Below are positions 1 through 7,709 of a stretch of DNA of 45,345 nucleotides, one piece after another. The position numbers were made by a program, and so were the translations under genes. Origin of the DNA: an uncultured Lachnospiraceae bacterium. Lineage in GTDB: Bacteria; Bacillota; Clostridia; Lachnospirales; Lachnospiraceae. The notes under the pieces are model-generated. The model did not search any database, was not told the DNA's origin, and saw nothing but the letters and a program-made list of their open reading frames with translations. The stretch spans positions 1-45,345 of the forward strand of contig CAMJHQ010000029.1 in NCBI GenBank assembly GCA_946405625.1. The letters are read 5' to 3'. Numbering within the stretch: position 1 is the first letter of the stretch; each line of letters begins with the position of its first letter.

Positions 1-47
1 CCGGAACAGCATGCCGTTCCTTCGGAACGGATGTGCTGTTTGACCGG
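1..47 (-). other. Long two-step hairpin downstream of the LysR gene
   Basis: Inner stem CCGTTCC (14-20) and GGAACGG (24-30) close a TTC loop. An outer stem AACAGCA (5-11) pairs with TGCTGTT (34-40). It lies 41 bp past the stop of the minus-strand LysR gene and may be its terminator, but the window begins before any T-tract could be seen, so this is not proven. Confidence 0.5.
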
Positions 48-87
48 AATATACACAAAAGATGTAACTAAGTTGTATCCAAATCGG

Positions 88-939
88 TCAAAAATCAATT
101 AGTTTTGAAATTAATTCTTTTTTTGAATCTTTATATATAATATAACTGTTTATTATCGGAGTTTCAAAATCGATCAGCGGAATTTCTCTTAATTTTTTCT
201 CTTTGATATATGTATCAGCCATATCCCTCGGAAGAAATGTATAATTATCCTTTCCGATCAGATATGGGACTATTTTCATACAATCATCAATTTCCAGCTC
301 AAACTGATGAAACCTTGGGAACAGCTTTCTGATATACTGTCCTACATCCTGTAGCGCAAAGTTGCACATCAGATAGCTTTCTTCAATAAGCTGGTCGCGC
401 GTTATTCCTTTTCTGTATTTCTTGTTATTAATATCAGTAACCAGAACAAGTTTATCCTGCTTATATAATTCGCAGTGATATGATGACTTCTTAAGAGGAA
501 TATATACAAATACCGCATCCAGCATATCTTCCTGAAGCATTTCAAGTAAATGATTCGAATATCCGATAGTAATCTTAAGTGAATTCTCCGGATATTTATC
601 GCGGTATATCTTAATCTGCGGCGCCAGATGGCCTTCATATATAGAATCTGCACTCCCGATCCTTATATGATTAGCAAACCTGTGTTCAGCTGACATTTCT
701 GCCAGAGTGTTTTCCGTAAGATCAAGAACCTTCTCAGCATATATCTTAAACCTTTCACCATCGGTCGTAAGCTGAACACTTCTGTTTGTCCTGCTGAAAA
801 GGCTTAGTTTCAATTCTTTTTCAAGCTCATTTATTCTGTTTGTAACTGTCGACTGAGCAACAAAAAGCTGGTTTGCTGTCTTTGTATAACTCTTTGTCTC
901 TGCAAGCGTGATAAACGTTTTAAGCGTCTGTATATCCAT
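88..939 (-). CDS. LysR-family transcriptional regulator
   Basis: The protein has 283 residues, slightly short for LysR regulators (about 290-300). The N-terminal winged helix-turn-helix is clear (residues 1-60, with AQSTVTNRINELEKEL as recognition region and FSRTNRSVQLTTDG as wing). It is followed by a linker helix and a periplasmic-binding-like effector domain. The ATG at 939 follows a GGGAGA Shine-Dalgarno sequence. The gene is divergent from the Re-citrate synthase-like gene at 1093, separated by 153 bp. LysR proteins commonly control the divergent neighbour and themselves, so control of 1093-2457 is the natural inference. The effector is unknown. Confidence 0.92.
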   Translation of the reverse strand: MDIQTLKTFITLAETKSYTKTANQLFVAQSTVTNRINELEKELKLSLFSRTNRSVQLTTDGERFKIYAEKVLDLTENTLAEMSAEHRFANHIRIGSADSIYEGHLAPQIKIYRDKYPENSLKITIGYSNHLLEMLQEDMLDAVFVYIPLKKSSYHCELYKQDKLVLVTDINNKKYRKGITRDQLIEESYLMCNFALQDVGQYIRKLFPRFHQFELEIDDCMKIVPYLIGKDNYTFLPRDMADTYIKEKKLREIPLIDFETPIINSYIIYKDSKKELISKLIDF

Positions 940-991
940 ATCATTCTCCCATTTATCGAAAAATCAAATTATTATTATCATTTTTATTTAC

Positions 992-1020
992 TTTACACAT
1001 AATACAATATCTGATAAAAC
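992..1020 (+). promoter_or_regulatory. Candidate promoter for the citrate/isopropylmalate synthase-like gene
   Basis: TTTACA (992-997), 17 bp, TAAAAC (1015-1020) lies in the divergent LysR intergenic region. The -10 is weak, as expected for an activator-dependent promoter. AAGGAG at 1082-1087 is the ribosome binding site. Confidence 0.4.
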
Positions 1021-1092
1021 TTGTACATATATTTTGTAAATTAAATCAAAACTAATATCCGAGCAAAGAAATATAATCGAAAAGGAGAAATC

Positions 1093-2457
1093 ATGAAAGA
1101 TATCATACTCAGCAGTAAAACCTATAAACTGGAGCAGGATCCATACATATATCAGCTTCAGGATGTAAAAGACCCTGAGCTTTTCAGAGAAATGTTTCCA
1201 TATACTGAAACTCCGAAAATTGCATTTAACTATAGACGGGTTCCTGAAAATATGCCTGAGGATATCTTTATCACCGATACCACCTTCCGTGATGGTCAGC
1301 AGTCAAGAGCTCCTTATACCACCGACCAGATGGTTCATATATACGAACTTCTCCATAAACTCGGTGGACCGAACGGTATGATCCGCCAGACAGAATTCTT
1401 TGTCTATTCTGAAAAAGACAGAAAAGCACTTGAAAAATGCATGGAACTCGGCTATCAATTTCCGGAGATCACAACATGGATAAGAGCATCAAAAAAAGAC
1501 TTTGAGCTTGTCAAGTCTATTGGAATTAAGGAAACAGGAATTCTTGTAAGCTGTTCCGATTATCACATTTTTCATAAAATGGGTCTGACACGTCAGCAGG
1601 CTCTTGATAAATATCTTGGTATTGTTTCCGAATGTATAGAAGCCGGACTTCGTCCGAGATGTCACTTTGAAGATATAACGCGTGCCGATTTCTATGGTTT
1701 TGTTGTACCTTTTGCAAACAGTTTGATGAAACTGTCTAAGGAATCGGGAATTCCTGTAAAAATAAGAGCATGTGACACTATGGGATACGGTGTTCCATAT
1801 CCCGGAGCAGCACTGCCTCGAAGCGTATCAGGAATCATTTACGGACTTCAGCATTATGCCGATGTTCCATCTGAAATGATCGAATGGCATGGCCATAATG
1901 ATTTTTATAAAGGAGTTGTAAATGCAACAACTGCCTGGATGTACGGTGCTTCATCAGTCAACTGCTCTCTTCTCGGAATCGGAGAAAGAACCGGAAATGT
2001 ACCGCTTGAAGCAATGGTTTTTGAATATGCCTCACTCCGCGGAACACTTAACGGTATGAACACTCAGGTAATAACAGAAATTGCCGAATACCTTCAGAAT
2101 GAGACTAATTATGACATTCCGCCTATGACACCTTTTGTAGGAAGTAACTTCAACCTTACAAGGGCCGGAATACATGCCGATGGAATGATGAAGGATCCTG
2201 AAATATATAATATTTTCGATACAGGCGCTATTCTCAACCGTCCGCCAAGAGTTTCAATCACAAACACATCCGGCGTTGCGGGAATCGCATTCTGGGTAAA
2301 TGAATACAGAAAAGCTCACGGCGAACCGGAGCTTTCCAAATCAGATCCACTTATCCATCAGATTTACGGATGGGTTATGGCTCAATATGATGAAGGTCGT
2401 GTGACCATGATAACCGATAAAGAGCTTATCGATAAATATAACGAGCTTGCAGATTAA
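1093..2457 (+). CDS. Re-citrate synthase / 2-isopropylmalate synthase-like (HMGL/DRE-TIM family)
   Basis: The protein has 454 residues. The HMGL-type TIM barrel shows DTTFRDGQQ (residues 62-70; metal-binding Asp and catalytic Arg) and the HGHNDF metal motif near residue 267, followed by GIGERTGNVPLE. There is no LeuA regulatory domain of the usual length. The family condenses acetyl-CoA with a 2-oxo acid. The length and the QSRAPYT and HFEDITRADFYGFVVP blocks fit the clostridial Re-citrate synthase branch, which makes citrate from oxaloacetate, better than leucine-pathway LeuA. No other leu gene is adjacent, which supports citrate/glutamate synthesis. The stop codon is shared with the convergent gene (TTAA, 2454-2457). 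Homocitrate or isopropylmalate synthase remains possible. Confidence 0.75.
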   Translation: MKDIILSSKTYKLEQDPYIYQLQDVKDPELFREMFPYTETPKIAFNYRRVPENMPEDIFITDTTFRDGQQSRAPYTTDQMVHIYELLHKLGGPNGMIRQTEFFVYSEKDRKALEKCMELGYQFPEITTWIRASKKDFELVKSIGIKETGILVSCSDYHIFHKMGLTRQQALDKYLGIVSECIEAGLRPRCHFEDITRADFYGFVVPFANSLMKLSKESGIPVKIRACDTMGYGVPYPGAALPRSVSGIIYGLQHYADVPSEMIEWHGHNDFYKGVVNATTAWMYGASSVNCSLLGIGERTGNVPLEAMVFEYASLRGTLNGMNTQVITEIAEYLQNETNYDIPPMTPFVGSNFNLTRAGIHADGMMKDPEIYNIFDTGAILNRPPRVSITNTSGVAGIAFWVNEYRKAHGEPELSKSDPLIHQIYGWVMAQYDEGRVTMITDKELIDKYNELAD

Positions 2458-3233
2458 ATGTATTTTTCAATCAGGCTCTGCTCTACTACTTTTTTACCAA
2501 GGAGCGTTATAGCCTGTTTCGGGCAGTTGTTGACACATCGATAGCACATAGTGCAGCGATTGTCAGCTACTGCACGTCTGTCTGTGATCGTTATTGTATC
2601 TGTTATTTTAATATTATTCATCGGGCAGATTTTTGCACAAAGCCCACAGCCTATGCATTTCTCTTGATCTATCTTAAGATTCGATGAGTAATTCTCGGTT
2701 TTATGTCCAAAGTAAAGCCTCTGTCCGAATAAACCGGCCATATGATAGAGCGGACCGATGCCTTCTCTTACATGTTCTCCGGCCTTAAGCATATTGACAG
2801 TTTCTGTAATCTTCTTTCTCGAATTTCTTACTATCTCTTTATTTTTCTCAAGCGGCCTTTTTAATGCCTTTTCATCTCCTATTGAATCAGGCATTCTCAG
2901 ATGCAATCCTCCTATTATCTCTGCTCCAAACTTTTGAAGCAGTCGTCCGAGGATACCGGCACCATCTCCACTGAACAGACCCATTGTTGCAATAATAAAA
3001 ATACATTTATCTTTCCATATATCCTTATTATCAATCACAAAATCTTTGACAATCTTCGGAATTGAACTGAACTGTACAGGATAAGCAAAAACAATAAAGT
3101 TTTCATTTCTGATCATTTCTGTAACATTCTTATCTTCAATGGAATAAACCTTTGAATCCTTATCATATTCCTTACAGAAGCATTCTACTGCATATCTTGA
3201 ATTTCCGGTTCCGCTAAAATATATTCCTATCAT
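2454..3233 (-). CDS. EFR1-family ferrodoxin (flavodoxin-like fold plus two 4Fe-4S clusters)
   Basis: The protein has 259 residues. The N-terminus IGIYFSGTGNSRYAVE is the flavodoxin-type phosphate-binding loop, and residues 1-170 form a flavodoxin-like domain. The C-terminus carries two 4Fe-4S ferredoxin motifs, CIGCGLCAKICP and CTMCYRCVNNCP. EFR1 proteins are cytosolic electron carriers of anaerobes with no assigned partner. It overlaps the convergent gene by 4 bp at the stops. Two 36-bp repeats carrying a perfect palindrome sit just upstream and probably control it. Confidence 0.85.
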   Translation of the reverse strand: MIGIYFSGTGNSRYAVECFCKEYDKDSKVYSIEDKNVTEMIRNENFIVFAYPVQFSSIPKIVKDFVIDNKDIWKDKCIFIIATMGLFSGDGAGILGRLLQKFGAEIIGGLHLRMPDSIGDEKALKRPLEKNKEIVRNSRKKITETVNMLKAGEHVREGIGPLYHMAGLFGQRLYFGHKTENYSSNLKIDQEKCIGCGLCAKICPMNNIKITDTITITDRRAVADNRCTMCYRCVNNCPKQAITLLGKKVVEQSLIEKYI

Positions 3234-3247
3234 TTATTCATCCTCAT

Positions 3248-3324
3248 CAATCATCTTTATTTATGTGACAAACACATTGTATACAATCATCTATATTTAA
3301 GTGACAAACACATTGTATACAATC
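3248..3324. repeat. Two tandem 36-bp repeats with a 12-bp palindrome
   Basis: Copies at 3248-3283 and 3284-3319 differ at two positions, and a partial third copy (CAATC) follows. Each copy runs into ATTGTATACAAT (3276-3287 and 3312-3323), a perfect 12-bp palindrome preceded by GTGACAAACAC. The array lies 15 bp upstream of the ferrodoxin start, which suggests a duplicated operator. Confidence 0.85.
3278..3307 (-). promoter_or_regulatory. Candidate promoter for the EFR1 gene overlapping its operator
   Basis: On the minus strand TTGTCA (3302-3307), 18 bp, TATACA (3278-3283). The -10 lies inside the first ATTGTATACAAT palindrome, so a bound repressor would block it. Confidence 0.45.
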
Positions 3325-3350
3325 CCTGAGAATAAATCTTTAATATATAA

Positions 3351-4028
3351 TTAAATACTGATTAGAATATCAATAATATCCTGCGGTTTTTCAGCGAAAC
3401 AGTAAGCTCCCTTCTCTATCAGATAATCCTTATCTCTGAATCCCCATAAAACTGAAATGCATGGAAGCCCCGAATTCTCAGCTGTCATAAAATCAACTTC
3501 AGAATCTCCTATATATACTGATTCTTCCTTACTACTTCCGAGTTCTTTAAGAGCCAGATTTACCATATCGGGTGCCGGTTTTCTGTTGATCCCCGGCTGT
3601 TCTCCTATTGCTATATCGACAGAATCACCGAAAAATCTCTGATGAAGCTCCTTAACTGCGGAATCAATCTTATTTGAAACGATAGCTGTTTTATATCCCC
3701 TTAGCTTTAATTCCCTCATCACATCTAATATTCCGTCATATGGTCCGGTCTTATCCAGACAATGTGCATCATAATGCTCTTTGAATACAGGCAGCATTTC
3801 ATCAATAATATCCTCAGATGTTCCTTCCGGCAGTGATAATCTAAGTGCCTCACCAACTCCGTTTCCAAAGAACAATCTATATTCTTCTAATTTATGCTCC
3901 GGCATCCCGAACTTACTGAGGACATAATTCATCGAAACAGTAAGATCCTCAAGTGTATTAAGTACTGTTCCGTCCATATCAAAAACTATAGTTGTTATCG
4001 CTGAGCTTCTCTTCAGTAATTCGTTCAT
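3351..4028 (-). CDS. HAD-superfamily phosphatase, phosphoglycolate-phosphatase type
   Basis: The protein has 225 residues, the usual size for Gph/PpaX-like enzymes. Motif I is VFDMDGTVLNT (nucleophile and acid-base Asp), motif II is IVSNK, motif III is the Lys of NRKPAPDM, and motif IV is YIGDSEVDFMTA. A helical cap lies between motifs I and II, typical of subfamily IA. It hydrolyses small phosphate monoesters; phosphoglycolate, pyrophosphate or a nucleotide are all possible. The ATG at 4028 begins MNELLKRSS. It is separated from the EFR1 gene by the 36-bp repeats and so is probably transcribed independently. Confidence 0.85.
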   Translation of the reverse strand: MNELLKRSSAITTIVFDMDGTVLNTLEDLTVSMNYVLSKFGMPEHKLEEYRLFFGNGVGEALRLSLPEGTSEDIIDEMLPVFKEHYDAHCLDKTGPYDGILDVMRELKLRGYKTAIVSNKIDSAVKELHQRFFGDSVDIAIGEQPGINRKPAPDMVNLALKELGSSKEESVYIGDSEVDFMTAENSGLPCISVLWGFRDKDYLIEKGAYCFAEKPQDIIDILISI

Positions 4029-4204
4029 GTTATTCCCTCAAAAAATTATTAATAAACATAATCATTTATAAGCTTAATATTATTATATATTTATCAGATT
4101 AAATATCACCGAAATAATATATCACATAATACTGTTAATTCCCAAGTGCTAAATTTCCAAAAGCTAAATACGCACACACCAAATTTGCACGCAATAAAAT
4201 CATG

Positions 4205-4225
4205 ACCACCAGCTTAGCTGGTGGT
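4205..4225. repeat. Right-end subterminal hairpin of the IS200 element
   Basis: A perfect 9-bp stem ACCACCAGC / GCTGGTGGT has a TTA loop. It lies 103 bp past the tnpA stop, as expected for the transposase-recognised hairpin at the right end. Confidence 0.75.
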
Positions 4226-4327
4226 TTGCTCTGCGGCTATAAGCCGCTGTTCCCAGCTTGCCTCTAAAGAGGCTCTGAAAATCCGCCTTCCGCACTGCGG
4301 TCACAGGCCGGCTCTAAAGAGCCTTAT

Positions 4328-4798
4328 TTATTTGCCTTTTTGTACCGGCTCACCCGTAAACGGGTCTACGTACTCTTTCAACGACATTTGATCGTATTCT
4401 AAATCTTCTTGTAGTTGATTTCGTATGTACTCTTCGATTTTCTTTGCATTTTTTCCTACTGTGTCTACGTAATACCCTCTACACCAGAAATGTCGATTTC
4501 CATACTTGTACTTCAAATTCGCATGTCGTTCAAAAATCATCAGCGAACTTTTTCCTTTTAAATACCCCATCACTTCAGATACACTATACTTCGGTGGTAT
4601 TCTAACCAACATATGTATATGATCTGGACATGCTTCTGCTTCTATTATTTCTATACCCTTTCTTTTGCACAATTCACTCAGAATATAACCCACATCAGCT
4701 CTTATTTGCTGATATATGATTTTTCTTCTAAACTTTGGTGCAAAAACTATATGGTACTTACATTCCCACATGGTATGTGCTAAACTGTTTTTGTCCAT
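4328..4798 (-). CDS. tnpA: IS200/IS605-family transposase TnpA (Y1 HUH)
   Basis: The protein has 156 residues, full length for TnpA. It contains the HUH metal motif in CPDHIHMLVRIP (near residue 60) and the catalytic Tyr-x3-Gln arrangement in EEYIRNQ (near residue 133). The family moves single-stranded DNA by a peel-and-paste route with hairpin ends. The ATG at 4798 has a strong upstream GGAGG (ATACCTCC on the plus strand). No frameshift is seen, so the element may still be active. No IscB or TnpB guide nuclease is present. Confidence 0.95.
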   Translation of the reverse strand: MDKNSLAHTMWECKYHIVFAPKFRRKIIYQQIRADVGYILSELCKRKGIEIIEAEACPDHIHMLVRIPPKYSVSEVMGYLKGKSSLMIFERHANLKYKYGNRHFWCRGYYVDTVGKNAKKIEEYIRNQLQEDLEYDQMSLKEYVDPFTGEPVQKGK

Positions 4799-4896
4799 AT
4801 GGATACCTCCTTTGCAATTATCAGTGCGGTTGGCGAACCTGCACTCATTATAGCACTGGAGGTTTTTTTACTTGAAGCTAAAGCTGTCTGGGAACA

Positions 4897-4913
4897 CACC
4901 TGCATAGCAGGTG
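4897..4913. repeat. Left-end subterminal hairpin of the IS200 element
   Basis: A perfect 7-bp stem CACCTGC / GCAGGTG has an ATA loop, 99 bp upstream of the tnpA start. Its GGTGG arm resembles that of the right-end hairpin. Confidence 0.7.
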
Positions 4914-4940
4914 GTTTATTTTTATGCTAATACAAGAAAA

Positions 4941-4972
4941 AAGACGGAATTGCAATAACTGCAATCCCGCTT
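4941..4972 (-). terminator. Intrinsic terminator of the DUF4342 gene
   Basis: On the minus strand GGGATTGCA (4960-4968) pairs with TGCAATTCC (4946-4954), with one G-U pair, and is followed by GTCTTTTTTCTT. An extra perfect 8-bp hairpin (GATTTACA/TGTAAATC, 4978-4995) lies between the stop and the terminator. Confidence 0.75.
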
Positions 4973-5027
4973 CTTTTGATTTACAAATGTAAATCTATAA
5001 ATATTGTAACCTTTGGGGGAGGTTCTG

Positions 5028-5582
5028 TTATAATCTGTCGTACTCTGCTTTCACATTTCCGGCAGCTGCTCCAACATGAGCCATAGCTCTGTTGGCTGCT
5101 TCAAAGTTTGATTCACCCTTAAATGAGTAATCATAACCAAACATCATTGATACAAATACTGCGACAATTGCAAATCCAACTGAAATGCTGCAGATAAGAA
5201 TTACTGCAAGAAGAGGAATGCTGGCGAACTCCTGTCCTTCCTTGCTGATAGTGATCTTGTTATGTGTAAGGAATCTCATAGTCTTTCTAACAAAATCGCC
5301 AAAAGCACTTCTTGTCTTTGAGCAATATTCCTCTGCATGTGCACGTCTAAGGATTCTCTCTGCTTCCTTCTTTGCAGCAGCTGCTCTGATTTCTTCTTCG
5401 GAAATCGGAGCAAATCTCGGATCTGTATAATCTTTCTTAACTGATGAAACTTTTCCAAGCTTCTCAAGATATACCATAGCATCAACCATCTCACCATCAC
5501 ATGCACGAAGAGCATTTCTTGCATCCTCAAATGATACGCCTGTAATTTCAACTAATTTTTCAACCTTTGCGAATTCTTCCAT
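5028..5582 (-). CDS. UBA-like plus DUF4342 membrane protein
   Basis: The protein has 184 residues. Residues 1-45 (EFAKVEKLVEITGVSFEDARNALRACDGEMVDAMVYLEKLG) form a UBA/TS-N-like three-helix domain, as in elongation factor Ts. The C-terminal part matches DUF4342: a basic FGDFVRKTMRFLTHNKITI stretch followed by one long hydrophobic segment (about residues 120-148). The function is unknown; the family is common in Clostridia. The start at 5582 follows GGAGG. Its promoter carries four 11-bp direct repeats (5669-5712), so it is probably under a two-component system, possibly the one encoded next door. Confidence 0.8.
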   Translation of the reverse strand: MEEFAKVEKLVEITGVSFEDARNALRACDGEMVDAMVYLEKLGKVSSVKKDYTDPRFAPISEEEIRAAAAKKEAERILRRAHAEEYCSKTRSAFGDFVRKTMRFLTHNKITISKEGQEFASIPLLAVILICSISVGFAIVAVFVSMMFGYDYSFKGESNFEAANRAMAHVGAAAGNVKAEYDRL

Positions 5583-5655
5583 GATTTAATCCTCCGTTTC
5601 AAAAATATGATTTAGGTAATGCCCTTTGTCGTGGGCTTATTTGCTTTTGATGGGT

Positions 5656-5712
5656 ATAATATACCCCAGGTAGATTAAATGGTCTTTTAATGAAGATTAA
5701 AGTTAGATTAAA
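5656..5712 (-). promoter_or_regulatory. Promoter of the DUF4342 gene with four 11-bp direct repeats
   Basis: On the minus strand four consecutive 11-mers occupy 5702-5712, 5691-5701, 5680-5690 and 5669-5679. Three start TTTAATCT and one is the variant TTAAAAGA. They are followed 7 bp later by TATTAT (5656-5661), inside a GGGTATA/TATACCC palindrome (5652-5666). An 11-bp phase over the -35 region is typical of OmpR/PhoB-family binding sites. Apart from this and the terminator hairpin at 5781-5828, I see nothing in the 311-bp gap 5583-5893. Confidence 0.55.
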
Positions 5713-5780
5713 AAATTAATTAATTTTACGTAATAGAGTAAATATCAAATATGTTCTATAAAACTTTTTATGAAAAAAAA

Positions 5781-5828
5781 TCATGAAAGTTCAAACATTA
5801 TATATACTAATGTTCCGAACTTTCATGA
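5781..5828 (-). terminator. Intrinsic terminator of the CPBP-RR-HK operon
   Basis: A 12-bp perfect outer stem TCATGAAAGTTC (5781-5792) / GAACTTTCATGA (5817-5828) has an inner stem AACATTA/TAATGTT. On the minus strand it is followed by a run of eight T residues. It lies 66 bp past the histidine kinase stop. Confidence 0.85.
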
Positions 5829-5893
5829 TTAATTACCATTTCCATATATAATTCTCTTTATACTCACGAGAATTAAGTAAATCATATCACAAT

Positions 5894-7003
5894 TTAAATT
5901 GTAATAACAAAAGCCTTAAATCCCGGAATAAGACTATCATTATATTCGAGTGTTCCGTTATGCCTCTCTACTATTTTCTTCGCTACAGCAAGACCAAGTC
6001 CGCTTCCACTCTTACTTCTGGACTCATCGCCCGTCTTAAAAGGATCAAAGAGTGACTCTTTTAAATCAGGATCAATAAGCGGGCCGTTATCGGCAATAAT
6101 GATTTCAACCGATTTTCGAATCGGATTGGAATTCACATCCGACGAATCCTTATCTTTAAAAGACAATCTGACACTTACGGCTGTACCATCCGGATTATGA
6201 TTTATCGCATTTCCCAAAAGATTATAGATTACCCTTTTAATCTGTCTCTCGTCATATTCAAGAATAACAGGTTCATCCGGGATATCCACATCAAGTGACA
6301 TATTCTTCTCTTCAAATCGTATATAGCTGTCCGAAACAGCAAGTCTCAGACATTCTGCCAGATCATACTCCTTAAATTCGAGTTTATATTCAGTACTTCC
6401 GAGTTTTGCATATTCCAGCATCTGCTCAAGAAGAGAATTTGCATTCTGTGTCTGCTCCGTTATAGTTAATATATACTCATTTTTTTTATCTTCGGGAACA
6501 TTTCCATCAGCAAGAAGCTTTGCATATCCGAGGATCATGGTCATAGGAGTTTTAAGATCATGTGCGATTTCGGCATATAATTTCCTGTTTTTTTCAGCCA
6601 TTTCCTCCTGATATTCCCGAGCCTCTCGAAGGCCTTTAACCATAGAATTAAACCCCTCCTCCATTTTTCCAAACTCAAAACCATCCGTTGCCTCTATTTC
6701 GGTATCAAGATTTCCTTCCTGAACACGACTCATTCCTTCAGAAAGCTTCTTTATAGGTGAATTGATCCGACGTTTAAGAATTATGTAAACTAAAACAACC
6801 AATAAACCAGATATTACCCATACCATAGTTTTAATCCATGAATTATCTGTCAAAGCAGTCGGTGGAACATCCTCCCCGTTCAGTGCACTTAAAAATCCAT
6901 GAACAAAATCAACGAATAATTCGAACAGCCTCCCGGTCAATATGACTCCGGCAAACAAAACCATCAGAAATGTAAATAAGCCCATCTGTTTCTTTTTCTT
7001 CAT
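5894..7003 (-). CDS. Sensor histidine kinase (HAMP, HisKA, HATPase)
   Basis: The protein has 369 residues. TM1 lies at about 9-30 and TM2 at about 57-78 around a very short outer loop of roughly 30 residues, so the kinase probably senses within the membrane or through a partner. Then come HAMP (about 78-132), HisKA with the phospho-acceptor His in IAHDLKTPMTMILGYAKLL, N-box NLLGNAINHNPDG, G1 IIADNGPLID and G2 GSGLGLAVAKK. The start at 7003 follows GGAGG. It is the third gene of an operon after the CPBP protein and the response regulator. The short-loop design recalls intramembrane-sensing kinases for cell-envelope antibiotics. Confidence 0.93.
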   Translation of the reverse strand: MKKKKQMGLFTFLMVLFAGVILTGRLFELFVDFVHGFLSALNGEDVPPTALTDNSWIKTMVWVISGLLVVLVYIILKRRINSPIKKLSEGMSRVQEGNLDTEIEATDGFEFGKMEEGFNSMVKGLREAREYQEEMAEKNRKLYAEIAHDLKTPMTMILGYAKLLADGNVPEDKKNEYILTITEQTQNANSLLEQMLEYAKLGSTEYKLEFKEYDLAECLRLAVSDSYIRFEEKNMSLDVDIPDEPVILEYDERQIKRVIYNLLGNAINHNPDGTAVSVRLSFKDKDSSDVNSNPIRKSVEIIIADNGPLIDPDLKESLFDPFKTGDESRSKSGSGLGLAVAKKIVERHNGTLEYNDSLIPGFKAFVITI

Positions 7004-7031
7004 TTCAAATCCTCCGCAGGGTTATCTATAA

Positions 7032-7709
7032 TTATGCCTCCATCCTATAACCAAGACCCCTTATCGTTCGGATATAGTCATGAGCTTCATCATTAATCTT
7101 ACCTCTCAGCTTACTGATTGCTACCATGATGCTGTTATCGTCCACGAATTTGTCCTGATCCCAGACTGCTTCATATATCTGATTCTTGGTAAGCACTCTG
7201 CCCTGATTATTCATGAAATATAATATCATTCTATACTCAAGTGCCGTTAATTCAACATTTTCACCTGACTTTGTCAACTTCTTTGAAGCCACATCAAGAA
7301 CAAGATCACCTACAGTAAGTGCTTTTTCTTCCTCAGTCTTATCGTATCCGTAGCATCTTCTCAAGGCAGAAGTAACACGTGCAGCAGCTTCCATAGGATC
7401 GAAAGGCTTAACCAGATAATCATCTGCACCTACATTTAAACCTTTAATTTTATCCAGAACATCCCCTCTTGCTGTCAGAAACATTATAGGAACCTTAGTA
7501 GTCTCTCGCAGCTTTTCAACCAGCGCGTAGCCATCCATTTCAGGCATCATAATATCCGTGATAACCATATCTGTCGGATTATTTCTAAAAGCCTCCAGAG
7601 CCTCTATACCATTTGAGGCACAGCTTACCTGCATGCCCTGCATTTCCAGGCAGACCTTCAGGAGTTCAACTATTTTAGGTTCATCATCAACAACAAGTAT
7701 CTTGTACAT
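7032..7709 (-). CDS. OmpR/PhoB-family response regulator
   Basis: The protein has 225 residues. The receiver domain has acidic pocket VVDDE, phospho-acceptor Asp in MVITDIMMPEMDG (about residue 52), switch Thr in MFLTARGD and Lys in YLVKPFDP. The C-terminal winged helix ends DYIRTIRGLGYRMEA. The start at 7709 overlaps the 3' end of the CPBP gene by 23 bp, so translation is coupled. The partner kinase starts 28 bp downstream. Phased direct repeats at 9424-9442 in front of the operon are the likely autoregulatory site. Confidence 0.95.
   Translation of the reverse strand: MYKILVVDDEPKIVELLKVCLEMQGMQVSCASNGIEALEAFRNNPTDMVITDIMMPEMDGYALVEKLRETTKVPIMFLTARGDVLDKIKGLNVGADDYLVKPFDPMEAAARVTSALRRCYGYDKTEEEKALTVGDLVLDVASKKLTKSGENVELTALEYRMILYFMNNQGRVLTKNQIYEAVWDQDKFVDDNSIMVAISKLRGKINDEAHDYIRTIRGLGYRMEA

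Larger units (their letters stand above)
4205..4913 (-). mobile_element. IS200/IS605-type insertion sequence (tnpA only)
   Basis: The element holds one intact tnpA and no tnpB. It is bounded by GC-rich subterminal hairpins at 4205-4225 and 4897-4913, both ending in CCACC/GGTGG-type arms. Further hairpins lie at 4233-4247, 4260-4273 and 4310-4323 beyond the tnpA stop. IS200 elements have subterminal hairpins rather than terminal inverted repeats and make no target duplication, so the true ends lie a few to about 25 bp outside. It sits beside the terminator of the DUF4342 gene. Confidence 0.8.

Noticed and set aside
402-653. Many opposite-strand or shifted frames inside real genes
   Set aside because: They lie wholly inside well-supported genes, lack ribosome binding sites and give unusual, low-complexity products; none was kept.
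3248-3324. A CRISPR array
   Set aside because: Only two copies exist with no spacers between them; the unit is a direct tandem repeat with an internal palindrome.
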